Shown piece by piece: positions 1-6,257 of a DNA stretch of 11,889 nt (its first letter is position 1; each line of letters begins with the position of its first letter). The stretch covers positions 21,053 to 32,941 of the forward strand of contig DBVZ01000038.1 in assembly GCA_002308255.1 (NCBI GenBank), written 5' to 3'. The position numbers and the translations under genes were made by a program. Under the pieces are notes generated by a model, which was given only the letters and a program-made list of their open reading frames with translations, searched no databases and was not told where the DNA came from. The DNA comes from Lachnospiraceae bacterium UBA1251 (GTDB lineage Bacteria; Bacillota; Clostridia; Lachnospirales; Lachnospiraceae).

Positions 1-1
1 C

Positions 2-1549
2 CCGCCGAAAGCACCCGTGCGGGACTATTATGCTGACGGAACGCCTGTGAGACCGGAGGGGCACAGCGCGAATATTCCGGGAAGCGGCAGGAGTCAGAGA
101 GAACAGGGTGAAGCGGACCGGGAAAATAACGCCGGAAACCGCCAGGAGCCGCATCTGAGACAATATCAGTTCGGAAGTGAATGGCAGCAGAGACAGATCG
201 CTCCGCAGCCATACGGCAAAGATCCGAAGAAGAACGGAAAAGGCGGACTGATCGCAGCCGTCGCGATCGTTCTTGTGATCAGCATTCTCGGAGGCGCGGT
301 CTTTGCTGCGGCGCGCGCATTCGCGGCTCACGTGAGGGGGCCGGAAGACTTTGAAGAACCTTCTGTGGAGCAGACCCTGCCGGGAGCGGAGGCAAAGAAT
401 GAGAGCAGCGCTCCGGCTCCGACGCTGATCCCTGCGGCTCCGTCCCAGAGTCAGACGCAGGAGAGCGCGCCGTCCGGACAGATGTCCGTTGCGGATGTCG
501 CCGAGATGTCCATGCCGGCCATGGTGTCAATCACGACAATGTCCGTGCAGCAGGTGTACTCATTCTTCGGGCAGATCGAGAACAGGGAAGTACCGGGCGC
601 GGCATCGGGCATCATCGTCGGACAGACGGAAACAGAGCTCCTGATCGCCACCAATGACCATGTGATCTCGAATGCCAAGGATCTGAGCGTCGCCTTTGTC
701 GACGAGGAGGTCGTGGAAGGCGTCGTAAAGGGCACCGACGAAAAAAATGATCTTGCGATCGTGGCGGTGAATCTCAATGACATCAAGGACGAGACGAAGG
801 AACAGATCCGGGTCATCAGCATCGGGGATTCGGACACGGTGCGGATCGGCGAAGAAGTTGTCGCGATCGGAAACGCGCTGGGATTCGGTCAGTCTGTTTC
901 CGCGGGCGTCATCAGCGCAAAGGACCGCAAGGTCTCTCTCGAAGACGGCGACCATGTCCTGCTTCAGACGGATGCAGCCATTAATCCGGGCAACTCCGGA
1001 GGGGCGCTGCTCAATATGCGCGGAGAACTCATCGGCATCAACGAGATCAAATATGTGAGGGAAGACACGGAAGGAATCGGCTACGCGATCCCGATCACAT
1101 TTGCGAAGCCGATCCTCGACGAGCTGATGAACCGTGAAACGAGAACAAGAGTAGCGGAAGGCGAGAGCGGATATCTCGGCGTGAACTGCATAACGGTCAC
1201 GGAAGAGTACGCAAAGGCTTACCGGATCCCGGTCGGCGTCTTTGTCGATGCCGTTCTCGAAAATGAGGCCGCGGAAAAAGCGGGGATCCAGCCGAGAGAT
1301 ATTATTACAAAAATCGGAGATGTCGAGGTCACCACAGCCGAGGGTCTTGTGGAGGAACTGAGATATTACGCTGCCGGAGAAACGGTAACGGTTACCGTGA
1401 GCCGTCTCATGCAGGATAATGAATACAAAGAGATCGAACTGGAAGTGACCCTCGGCCGGCGGCCGGCGGATGCCGATGCAGGCAGCACGGAGAGCTCATC
1501 CGGTTCGAAGGAAGACAACTTTTGGCAGATGCCGGGCGGAAATCGATAA
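2..1549 (+). CDS. htrA: Membrane-anchored HtrA/DegP-type serine protease with PDZ domain (5' end outside window)
   Basis: Trypsin-like protease of the HtrA family, expected to degrade or refold damaged proteins on the outer face of the membrane. Residues are counted from the GTG at 17. Residues 1-72 are a polar Gln/Arg/Gly/Asn-rich stretch ending in a Lys-rich patch. A single transmembrane helix lies at about 76-99, followed by a Ser/Pro/Gln-rich linker to about 155. The protease domain carries the triad His215 (TNDHVI), Asp245 (KNDLAI) and Ser327 (NPGNSGGAL). One PDZ domain covers about 386-475, and a Ser-rich tail ends the protein. Positive charge before the helix predicts a cytoplasmic N-terminus with the protease outside. 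The frame is open to the window edge and no ribosome site precedes the GTG at 17, so the true start is probably upstream. The TAA is directly followed by the ATG of the ClpX gene. The family call is firm; the exact physiological role is inference. Confidence 0.92.
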   Translation, partial: PPKAPVRDYYADGTPVRPEGHSANIPGSGRSQREQGEADRENNAGNRQEPHLRQYQFGSEWQQRQIAPQPYGKDPKKNGKGGLIAAVAIVLVISILGGAVFAAARAFAAHVRGPEDFEEPSVEQTLPGAEAKNESSAPAPTLIPAAPSQSQTQESAPSGQMSVADVAEMSMPAMVSITTMSVQQVYSFFGQIENREVPGAASGIIVGQTETELLIATNDHVISNAKDLSVAFVDEEVVEGVVKGTDEKNDLAIVAVNLNDIKDETKEQIRVISIGDSDTVRIGEEVVAIGNALGFGQSVSAGVISAKDRKVSLEDGDHVLLQTDAAINPGNSGGALLNMRGELIGINEIKYVREDTEGIGYAIPITFAKPILDELMNRETRTRVAEGESGYLGVNCITVTEEYAKAYRIPVGVFVDAVLENEAAEKAGIQPRDIITKIGDVEVTTAEGLVEELRYYAAGETVTVTVSRLMQDNEYKEIELEVTLGRRPADADAGSTESSSGSKEDNFWQMPGGNR

Positions 1550-2989
1550 ATGACGGATGATAAAAATCTGGAAAATAAAGAAAAAACGGACGGGGAAAAG
1601 AAAGAGGACCGGTACGAGAAGGTCTGTATGATGTGCAGAAGACCGGAGAGCGCGGCGGGACCGATGATCGAAATGATGAACGGCCTGCATATCTGCCACG
1701 ACTGCATGCAGCGGGGCTTTCACGCCATGAGCAATGCGAATCTGGATCTCGCATCTCTTCTCAAAAATGCCCCGAATGTCCAGTTTGTCGATCTGGGCGG
1801 GATTGGCGAGCCGCTCCCGAAAGAGCAGCAGATCCGGAAATCCGAGGAGGATTACGTCCCCTTTACCATGGAGGATATCCCCGCGCCTCACAGGATCAAA
1901 GCGGCCCTCGATCAGTATGTGATCGGGCAGGAATACGCGAAGAAGGCGATTTCCGTGGCCGTATACAACCATTACAAAAGACTCATCAACGAGGAGAGAA
2001 AGGCGGAATTCGACAAGGAAAACCCGGAACCGGATGATCCGTTCGTTATGAGGGATGACTTTGTGGAGGTTGAAAAGTCCAATATCCTCATGCTCGGGCC
2101 GACCGGAAGCGGAAAAACCTATCTTGTTCAGACTCTGGCCAGAATCCTCGATGTTCCGCTTGCAATGACCGACGCCACGACACTCACCGAGGCCGGGTAT
2201 ATCGGAGACGATATTGAGAGCGTCGTTTCAAAACTGCTTGCCGCAGCCGACAATGATGTCTCCCGGGCGGAGCACGGGATCATCTTCATAGATGAGATCG
2301 ACAAGATCGCGAAGAAGAAAAATGCGAACCAGCGCGATGTCAGCGGAGAGGCGGTGCAGCAGGGGATGCTTAAGCTTCTCGAGGGAAGCGTAGTGGAAGT
2401 GCCCGTCGGCGCGTCCTCCAAGAACGCAATGGTCCCGATGAAAATGATCGATACCAGGAACATCCTGTTTATCTGCGGCGGCGCGTTCCCGGATCTCGAG
2501 GAGATCATCAAGGAGCGTCTGAACAGACACAGTTCCATCGGCTTCCACGCCGATCTCAGGGATAAATACGACGATGTGCCGAATCTGCTGAAAGAAGTGA
2601 TGACGCAGGACCTCCGGAAATACGGAATGATCCCGGAGTTTCTCGGAAGGCTCCCGGTCGTTTTTGCCCTGGATCCGCTGGACGAGGACATGCTCGTAAG
2701 GATCCTCAAGGAGCCGAGAAACGCGATTATCCGTCAGTATCAGGAACTTCTCCTTATGGATGAGGTGAAACTGTCCTTTGAGGATGAAGCCCTGCGCGCG
2801 ATCGCGAAAGAGGCGATCGCCATGGATACGGGCGCGAGGGCGCTGCGGGCGATCATTGAGAAATTCATGCTGGACATCATGTATGAAATTCCGAAAGATG
2901 ACAATATCGGAGAGGTCATCATTACGAAAGAATATATTGAACACACTGGCGGACCGCGCGTTCTGATGCGCGGACAGGGAATGTATTAG
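1550..2989 (+). CDS. clpX: ClpX-family AAA+ unfoldase, divergent (possible second ClpX)
   Basis: ATP-driven hexameric unfoldase that in the classical case feeds proteins to ClpP. At 479 residues it is longer than a typical ClpX of about 420-430. After a charged N-terminal extension comes a zinc-binding domain with Cys26, Cys29, Cys49 and Cys52. The AAA+ core has Walker A GPTGSGKT at 183-190, pore loop GYIGDD at 216-221 (usually GYVGED), Walker B with Asp248/Glu249, the pore-2 sequence RDVSGE, an arginine finger in IPEFLGR (Arg367) and sensor-2 Arg430 in GAR. The ClpP-docking IGF tripeptide is present at 330-332. In an ungapped alignment from memory with E. coli ClpX, the substrate-selecting RKH loop reads SKN at 290-292. 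There are also extra residues between about 150 and 175. The gene starts right after the protease stop codon and is followed by a zinc-ribbon gene, not by clpP. ClpX family membership is certain; whether this is the cell's main ClpX or a specialised paralogue is open. Confidence 0.93.
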   Translation: MTDDKNLENKEKTDGEKKEDRYEKVCMMCRRPESAAGPMIEMMNGLHICHDCMQRGFHAMSNANLDLASLLKNAPNVQFVDLGGIGEPLPKEQQIRKSEEDYVPFTMEDIPAPHRIKAALDQYVIGQEYAKKAISVAVYNHYKRLINEERKAEFDKENPEPDDPFVMRDDFVEVEKSNILMLGPTGSGKTYLVQTLARILDVPLAMTDATTLTEAGYIGDDIESVVSKLLAAADNDVSRAEHGIIFIDEIDKIAKKKNANQRDVSGEAVQQGMLKLLEGSVVEVPVGASSKNAMVPMKMIDTRNILFICGGAFPDLEEIIKERLNRHSSIGFHADLRDKYDDVPNLLKEVMTQDLRKYGMIPEFLGRLPVVFALDPLDEDMLVRILKEPRNAIIRQYQELLLMDEVKLSFEDEALRAIAKEAIAMDTGARALRAIIEKFMLDIMYEIPKDDNIGEVIITKEYIEHTGGPRVLMRGQGMY

Positions 2990-2995
2990 GAGGTG
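2988..2995 (+). promoter_or_regulatory. Shine-Dalgarno site overlapping the ClpX stop codon
   Basis: AGGAGGTG is a near-perfect ribosome-binding site. Its first two bases are part of the TAG stop of the ClpX gene, and it lies four bases before the ATG at 3000. The overlap suggests that ribosomes ending on the ClpX gene help initiate the zinc-ribbon gene. Confidence 0.85.
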
Positions 2996-2999
2996 CTTT

Positions 3000-3653
3000 A
3001 TGTCGGATGATTTTTTCGGAGATCTTGGAAAATCGATCACAAGAGCGACACAGAAAGCGGCGATGCGTACTGGTTCACTGATCGAGTCGACGAAGATCAA
3101 CGCGCTGATCACAGCGGAGAGCAAAGCGGTCGAGAAGCTGTATCTGGAGCTTGGCGAACTTGTCTATGAGCAGTTTGAGGACGGGGAAGTCAGGACAGAC
3201 AGCCAGATCCTCTCCATCATCGACGAGCTGGATATGCATCTGGAAAAAATCTCTTCCTACCGGGCGGAGCTCGCTGAAGTCAAAGGAATGAAAGTCTGCC
3301 CCTCCTGCGGAGAAATCATTGAAACAGACGCACTTTTCTGTCCGAAATGCGGCGTCTCCACCCTGACCGGAGAGCAGGAGGCTGCGGAGCCGGCCGAAGA
3401 AGAGGATCCGTACGGGGCTGAGGAGGAATACGACGACGCGGAGGACGAAGCGGAAGAAGAGATCGAAGAAGAAGCCGATGCGGAATCCGCGGAGCCGGCC
3501 GAAGATCCGGAAGAAACAGCGGAAGCAGAAGCAGCGGAAGAAGAACAGGCGGAAGAAGAGCCTGAAAAAGAAACCGAAGAAGACTCCGAAGAAGAATCTG
3601 AAGAAGAGCCGGAAAAAAGCCCGGACATTCCGGAAGAGGAGAAACGGGAATGA
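3000..3653 (+). CDS. Zinc-ribbon protein with long acidic C-terminal tail, function unknown
   Basis: A soluble protein of 217 residues with no signal peptide or membrane helix. Residues 1-95 look mostly helical, opening with the FFGDLGKSI pattern found in many clostridial zinc-ribbon proteins and probably forming a coiled coil at about 36-95. A four-cysteine zinc ribbon follows: Cys100 and Cys103 (CPSCG), Cys114 and Cys117 (CPKCG). Residues 128-217 are a low-complexity tail in which 51 of 90 residues are Glu or Asp. I recognise the architecture but know no assigned function. The start is fixed by the strong ribosome site at 2988-2995. The gene ends in an ATGA overlap with the LspA-like gene. 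Its position between an unfoldase and a membrane protease suggests, as inference only, an adaptor or scaffold role. The GAA/GAG-rich tail is prone to length variation. Confidence 0.85.
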   Translation: MSDDFFGDLGKSITRATQKAAMRTGSLIESTKINALITAESKAVEKLYLELGELVYEQFEDGEVRTDSQILSIIDELDMHLEKISSYRAELAEVKGMKVCPSCGEIIETDALFCPKCGVSTLTGEQEAAEPAEEEDPYGAEEEYDDAEDEAEEEIEEEADAESAEPAEDPEETAEAEAAEEEQAEEEPEKETEEDSEEESEEEPEKSPDIPEEEKRE

Positions 3654-4120
3654 TCTTCATAATGCTCCCTCTGACACTTATGGCGGCTGATCTTGCGATC
3701 AAATACCATATCAACCGCAACCGCGGCAGACTGGAAGGAAAAGTCCTGCCGGGAGGGATCGCGCGCCTTCATCTTATGCACAACCGGGGGTTTGCCGGAA
3801 ACCGTCTGGAGGATCACCCCAAACTGGTCATAGGCGTATCGTCGGCAAGCCTTCTTCTTTTTGCGGCGGCTTTTATTTCCATTCTCCGCATGCGCGGACA
3901 GGTTATTTTGAAAGCGTGTCTTGCCGCCGCGCTGGGAGGAGCGCTCGGCAACACCGTGGAAAGGCTGGCAAAAGGTTCTGTAACGGATTATCTGCAGATT
4001 TTCCGGAGAAAAAGAACGGGCAAATACGTTTATAATTTCGCGGATATCTGTATTTTTATCGGTTCGGCGGCAGGAATCGCGATCCTCGTGAAAGACCTGC
4101 TGAGTGAATTGAAAAAGTAG
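3650..4120 (+). CDS. lspA: Signal peptidase II (LspA)-like membrane aspartic protease, divergent
   Basis: LspA cleaves the signal peptide from diacylglyceryl-modified prolipoproteins in the membrane. This 156-residue protein has about four hydrophobic segments, at roughly 1-20, 59-79, 85-103 and 128-150. It keeps the conserved family positions in the right order: Asp14 and Lys18 (DLAIK), Asn45 (HNRG), Asn101 and Arg105 (GNTVER), Asp113 (TDYL), and Asn129 with Asp132 (NFAD). Asp113 and Asp132 correspond to the catalytic aspartate pair. It departs from the family in having GNTVER where GNxxDR is usual (Glu104 for Asp) and HNRGFAG where NxGAAF is usual. The ATG overlaps the upstream TGA as ATGA, indicating translational coupling. 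It is the last gene of block 1, followed by an intrinsic terminator. It could be the housekeeping LspA or a specialised paralogue; the fold and active site are well supported, the substrate is not. Confidence 0.82.
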   Translation: MIFIMLPLTLMAADLAIKYHINRNRGRLEGKVLPGGIARLHLMHNRGFAGNRLEDHPKLVIGVSSASLLLFAAAFISILRMRGQVILKACLAAALGGALGNTVERLAKGSVTDYLQIFRRKRTGKYVYNFADICIFIGSAAGIAILVKDLLSELKK

Positions 4121-4160
4121 AAAAAGGCAGCGGCACAGGCCGCAGCTGTCAACGGAAAGA

Positions 4161-4196
4161 AAAAACCGGAACCGCCTTCTGGCGATTCCGGTTTTT
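4161..4196. terminator. Bidirectional intrinsic terminator shared by block 1 and tRNA-Leu
   Basis: An 11-base perfect stem pairs 4161-4171 with 4186-4196 (AAAAACCGGAA with TTCCGGTTTTT). It continues past one C-A mismatch into a 4-base stem (4173-4176 with 4181-4184) closed by the loop TTCT. Because the outer stem is A-rich on the left and T-rich on the right, each strand has a T tract after the hairpin. On the + strand it ends the LspA-like transcript; on the - strand it begins three bases after the tRNA 3' end and is followed by TTTTTTCTTT. A second, weaker hairpin at 4130-4143 (GCGGC/GCCGC) lies between the LspA-like stop codon and this element. Confidence 0.92.
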
Positions 4197-4198
4197 CA

Positions 4199-4282
4199 TG
4201 CAGGAGAAGGGACTTGAACCCTCACTGTATTGCTACAACAGGCACCTGAAGCCTGCGCGTCTGCCTATTCCACCACTCCTGC
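4199..4282 (-). tRNA. tRNA-Leu (anticodon CAG)
   Basis: This 84-base tRNA on the - strand has acceptor stem GCAGGAG/CTCCTGC with discriminator A at 4199. The anticodon stem is CAGGC/GCCTG around the loop TTCAGGT, giving anticodon CAG (complement of 4246-4248), which reads CUG leucine codons. A long variable arm contains a TGTA/TACA stem around GCAA, as expected of a class II tRNA. The T arm has loop TTCAAGT. The 3' CCA is not encoded, so it must be added after transcription. The gene is convergent with block 1 and shares its terminator. Confidence 0.97.
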
Positions 4283-4309
4283 GCGTGCGGTCATTCAACC
4301 GACTTTGAT

Positions 4310-4338
4310 ATGTTACTATCTTTTTGGTTGTTCGTCAA
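4310..4338 (-). promoter_or_regulatory. Probable sigma-A promoter of tRNA-Leu
   Basis: Read on the - strand, a -35 element TTGACG (complement of 4333-4338) is separated by exactly 17 bases from a -10 element TAACAT (complement of 4310-4315). Transcription would start near 4303, about 20 bases before the mature tRNA 5' end, a normal distance for a tRNA leader. Confidence 0.65.
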
Positions 4339-4413
4339 CCCCTTTTTATCTGGCCGGTTATTTTCTTTTCCGGTATCCGGGACAGCGCCGGGAAGAAGGT
4401 TTTCGGACATGAG

Positions 4414-4442
4414 GAAAGCGGCCTGTCGGATGGGCCGCTTTC
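4414..4442. terminator. Terminator-like hairpin of unknown partner
   Basis: A perfect 10-base inverted repeat, GAAAGCGGCC (4414-4423) and GGCCGCTTTC (4433-4442), surrounds a 9-base loop. It is followed on the + strand by TCGTCTGTCT, a pyrimidine-rich but poor T tract, and on the - strand by CTCATG. It looks like an intrinsic terminator, but no recognised transcript ends here on either strand. It may insulate the tRNA promoter from murE, or be the tail of an undetected short RNA. Confidence 0.45.
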
Positions 4443-4624
4443 GTCTGTCTAAATGAGGGGGAGATAGTGAGTGGTTGATCAACTATCTGATAAATATGAT
4501 AAGCAGTAAATGTGTAGCAGATATGTCCGCTCCAAAAAGAAAAGATAAAAAATCTAAAGAAAATATAAAGAACAGCGAAAGAGATGGTAATAACGTACAT
4601 TCCCTCGAACCGGGAACCTTTCCG

Positions 4625-4653
4625 TTGTAAAAAAAGAGCATATGTGGTATCTT
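4625..4653 (+). promoter_or_regulatory. Possible promoter of the murE operon
   Basis: TTGTAA (4625-4630) and TATCTT (4648-4653) are spaced by 17 bases; each matches four of six positions of the sigma-A consensus. This would give a leader of roughly 105 bases before murE. It is the best candidate I see in the AT-rich segment, but the match is moderate. Confidence 0.4.
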
Positions 4654-4766
4654 TATGACTGTGTATGCGCTATATCTGGAAATGCGGACGCCCGCTGAAA
4701 GGCGGCAGAAAACCGTGCCGTCCGGCGTGTCCCGCGCTTCCCAATTAAAATGATACGGAGAAAACG

Positions 4767-6257
4767 ATGAAACTCAGTAAATTGCTGGAAAGACTGCCTC
4801 ACAAAATCCTTTTCGGAGATCCGGATGCGGAGATCCTCGAAGTGGTATATGACTCCAGAAAAGTAAAGCCCGGCGCACTTTTTGTGTGCATCCCGGGAAC
4901 CGTCGTCGACGGGCATCAGTTTATGGAGACTGCCGCGCAGGCGGGTGCCTCGGCTCTTATTGTTCAGTCGGATCATGCGGTTCCGGAATCTCTCGCGGGA
5001 AAAGAAGGACTCACCGTCGTGGAGACGGAAAACTGCCGGTATGCGCTGGCGATCCTTTCTGCCGCGTACTTCGGGTTCCCCGCGGATCAGCTGCCTGTCG
5101 TCGGCGTGACCGGCACAAAGGGAAAAACGACCACGACTTACATGATCAAGTCCATTCTGGAAAATGCAGGAAAAAAGGTGGGGCTCATCGGCACGATCGA
5201 GGTGGATACCGGTGCGCGGCGGATCCCCGCCAACAATACGACGCCGGAATCTTTTCTCGTCCAGTCCTATCTGCGGGAAATGATAGAGAACGGATGTGAT
5301 CTGGCTGTCATGGAGGTCTCTTCCCAGGCTCTCATGATGGACCGGACGGCGGGTATCTTTTTTGAGATCGGTGTGTTTACCAACATTGAGCCGGATCATA
5401 TCGGGCCCAACGAGCACCGGGATTTCGATGAATACCTCTCCTGCAAGCGGCGGCTCTTCAGGCAGTGCCGCCGCGGGATCTTCAACGCGGACGACGAGCA
5501 CCTGGAGAAGATCCTGGAAGGGCATACCTGTACCGTGGAAACGATTTCCGCGAAAAAGGAAGCCGACTACTACGCGGACGGCATCCGCCATCTGTATGAG
5601 CCGGGATATCTCGGCGTGCGCTATGACCTGCACGGAAAGATGGAATTCCCGGTCGAGCTGGACATCCCGGGGCTGTTTACCGTATATAACAGTCTGACTT
5701 CGATTGCGGTAGCCGCTCACTTCGGCGTCTCCGACAGAGAGATCCTGCCGGCCATGAAGAAGGCGAGAGTCAAGGGCAGGGTGGAGATCGTGGATGTATC
5801 GGACCGGTACACGCTTATGATCGATTACGCGCACAACGCGATGGCCCTCCGGAGCCTGCTTGAGACGCTGCGCGACTATGAACCGAAACGGCTTGTATGC
5901 GTCTTCGGATGCGGAGGAAACCGGGCGAGAGACCGCCGCTTTGAGATGGGAGAAGTATCCGGACATCTTGCGGATCTCACGATCATTACTTCGGATAACC
6001 CGCGGTTCGAGGAGCCGCAGGCGATCATCGAGGATATCAAGACAGGGATCGGACGGACAAACGGGAAGTATATTGAGATCGCGGACAGGAAAGAAGCGAT
6101 CCGGTACGCGATGCGCCACGCTGAGACAGGGGATGTCATCGTTCTTGCCGGGAAAGGACATGAGGATTATCAGGAGATCCGGGGCGTGCATTATCCGATG
6201 GATGAACGCGTCCTCATCAGGGAGATCGTCGAAGAGGACGGAGAGAGTATTCGTTGA
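4767..6257 (+). CDS. murE: UDP-N-acetylmuramoyl-L-Ala-D-Glu:meso-diaminopimelate ligase (MurE)
   Basis: Cytoplasmic Mur ligase that adds the third amino acid to the peptidoglycan stem peptide using ATP. The 496-residue length fits the family. The N-terminal UDP-substrate domain spans about 1-105 and the ATPase domain about 107-320, with P-loop GTKGKT at 116-121, Glu183 in MEVSSQAL and the carbamylated-lysine candidate Lys227 in CKRRLF. The C-terminal domain bears DNPR at 410-413, which marks meso-diaminopimelate rather than lysine specificity. Two motifs differ from well-studied MurE proteins: SSQAL instead of SSHAL, and DHIGPNEH at 210-217 instead of DHLDYH. These suggest a divergent clostridial MurE subgroup. 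GGAG at 4757-4760 lies six bases before the ATG. This is the first gene of block 2 and overlaps priA by four bases. It is outside any mra/dcw division cluster, so another MurE may exist elsewhere in the genome. Confidence 0.96.
   Translation: MKLSKLLERLPHKILFGDPDAEILEVVYDSRKVKPGALFVCIPGTVVDGHQFMETAAQAGASALIVQSDHAVPESLAGKEGLTVVETENCRYALAILSAAYFGFPADQLPVVGVTGTKGKTTTTYMIKSILENAGKKVGLIGTIEVDTGARRIPANNTTPESFLVQSYLREMIENGCDLAVMEVSSQALMMDRTAGIFFEIGVFTNIEPDHIGPNEHRDFDEYLSCKRRLFRQCRRGIFNADDEHLEKILEGHTCTVETISAKKEADYYADGIRHLYEPGYLGVRYDLHGKMEFPVELDIPGLFTVYNSLTSIAVAAHFGVSDREILPAMKKARVKGRVEIVDVSDRYTLMIDYAHNAMALRSLLETLRDYEPKRLVCVFGCGGNRARDRRFEMGEVSGHLADLTIITSDNPRFEEPQAIIEDIKTGIGRTNGKYIEIADRKEAIRYAMRHAETGDVIVLAGKGHEDYQEIRGVHYPMDERVLIREIVEEDGESIR

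Larger units (their letters stand above)
4339..4766. other. Intergenic region between tRNA-Leu promoter and murE, partly AT-rich
   Basis: No convincing gene is seen. About 4471-4660 is roughly 34% GC by hand count, against the high fifties around it. It holds a perfect palindrome GTTGATCAAC at 4474-4483, a hairpin at 4414-4442, a small stem TTCCC/GGGAA at 4600-4616 and the likely murE promoter. One + frame is open at 4457-4630; from TTG 4475 or ATG 4496 it would give a basic 44-51 residue Lys-rich peptide. No good ribosome site precedes either start, so I do not call it a gene. Confidence 0.6.

Noticed and set aside
3257..3817. Ser-rich open frame on the - strand opposite the acidic tail
   Set aside because: The Ser runs are the complement of the GAA/GAG repeats encoding the Glu-rich tail; it is a composition artefact.
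4326..4347. Small stem GGTTG/CAACC followed by TTTTT on the + strand, terminator-like
   Set aside because: Only five base pairs, overlapping the - strand tRNA promoter, with no + strand transcript known to end there.
4358..4600. 80-codon - strand frame in the intergenic region
   Set aside because: It has no ribosome site, runs through the hairpin at 4414-4442 towards the tRNA promoter, and resembles no known protein.
4600..4616. TTCCC-TCGAACC-GGGAA hairpin resembling a tRNA T arm
   Set aside because: The loop and stem register do not match a real T arm, and no acceptor or anticodon stem surrounds it, so it is not a tRNA fragment or attachment-site copy that I can support.
4475..4630. Short Lys-rich frame (TTG 4475 or ATG 4496 to TAA 4628-4630) in the intergenic region
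   Set aside because: No well-placed ribosome site precedes either start, the composition reflects the AT-rich DNA, and I recognise no family. Kept only as part of the intergenic description.
4653..6191. Open frame of 512 codons on the - strand opposite murE
   Set aside because: It is fully antisense to murE, which has all its catalytic motifs. The antisense product is rich in Arg, His and Asp without a recognisable domain. Such shadows are common in GC-rich genes.
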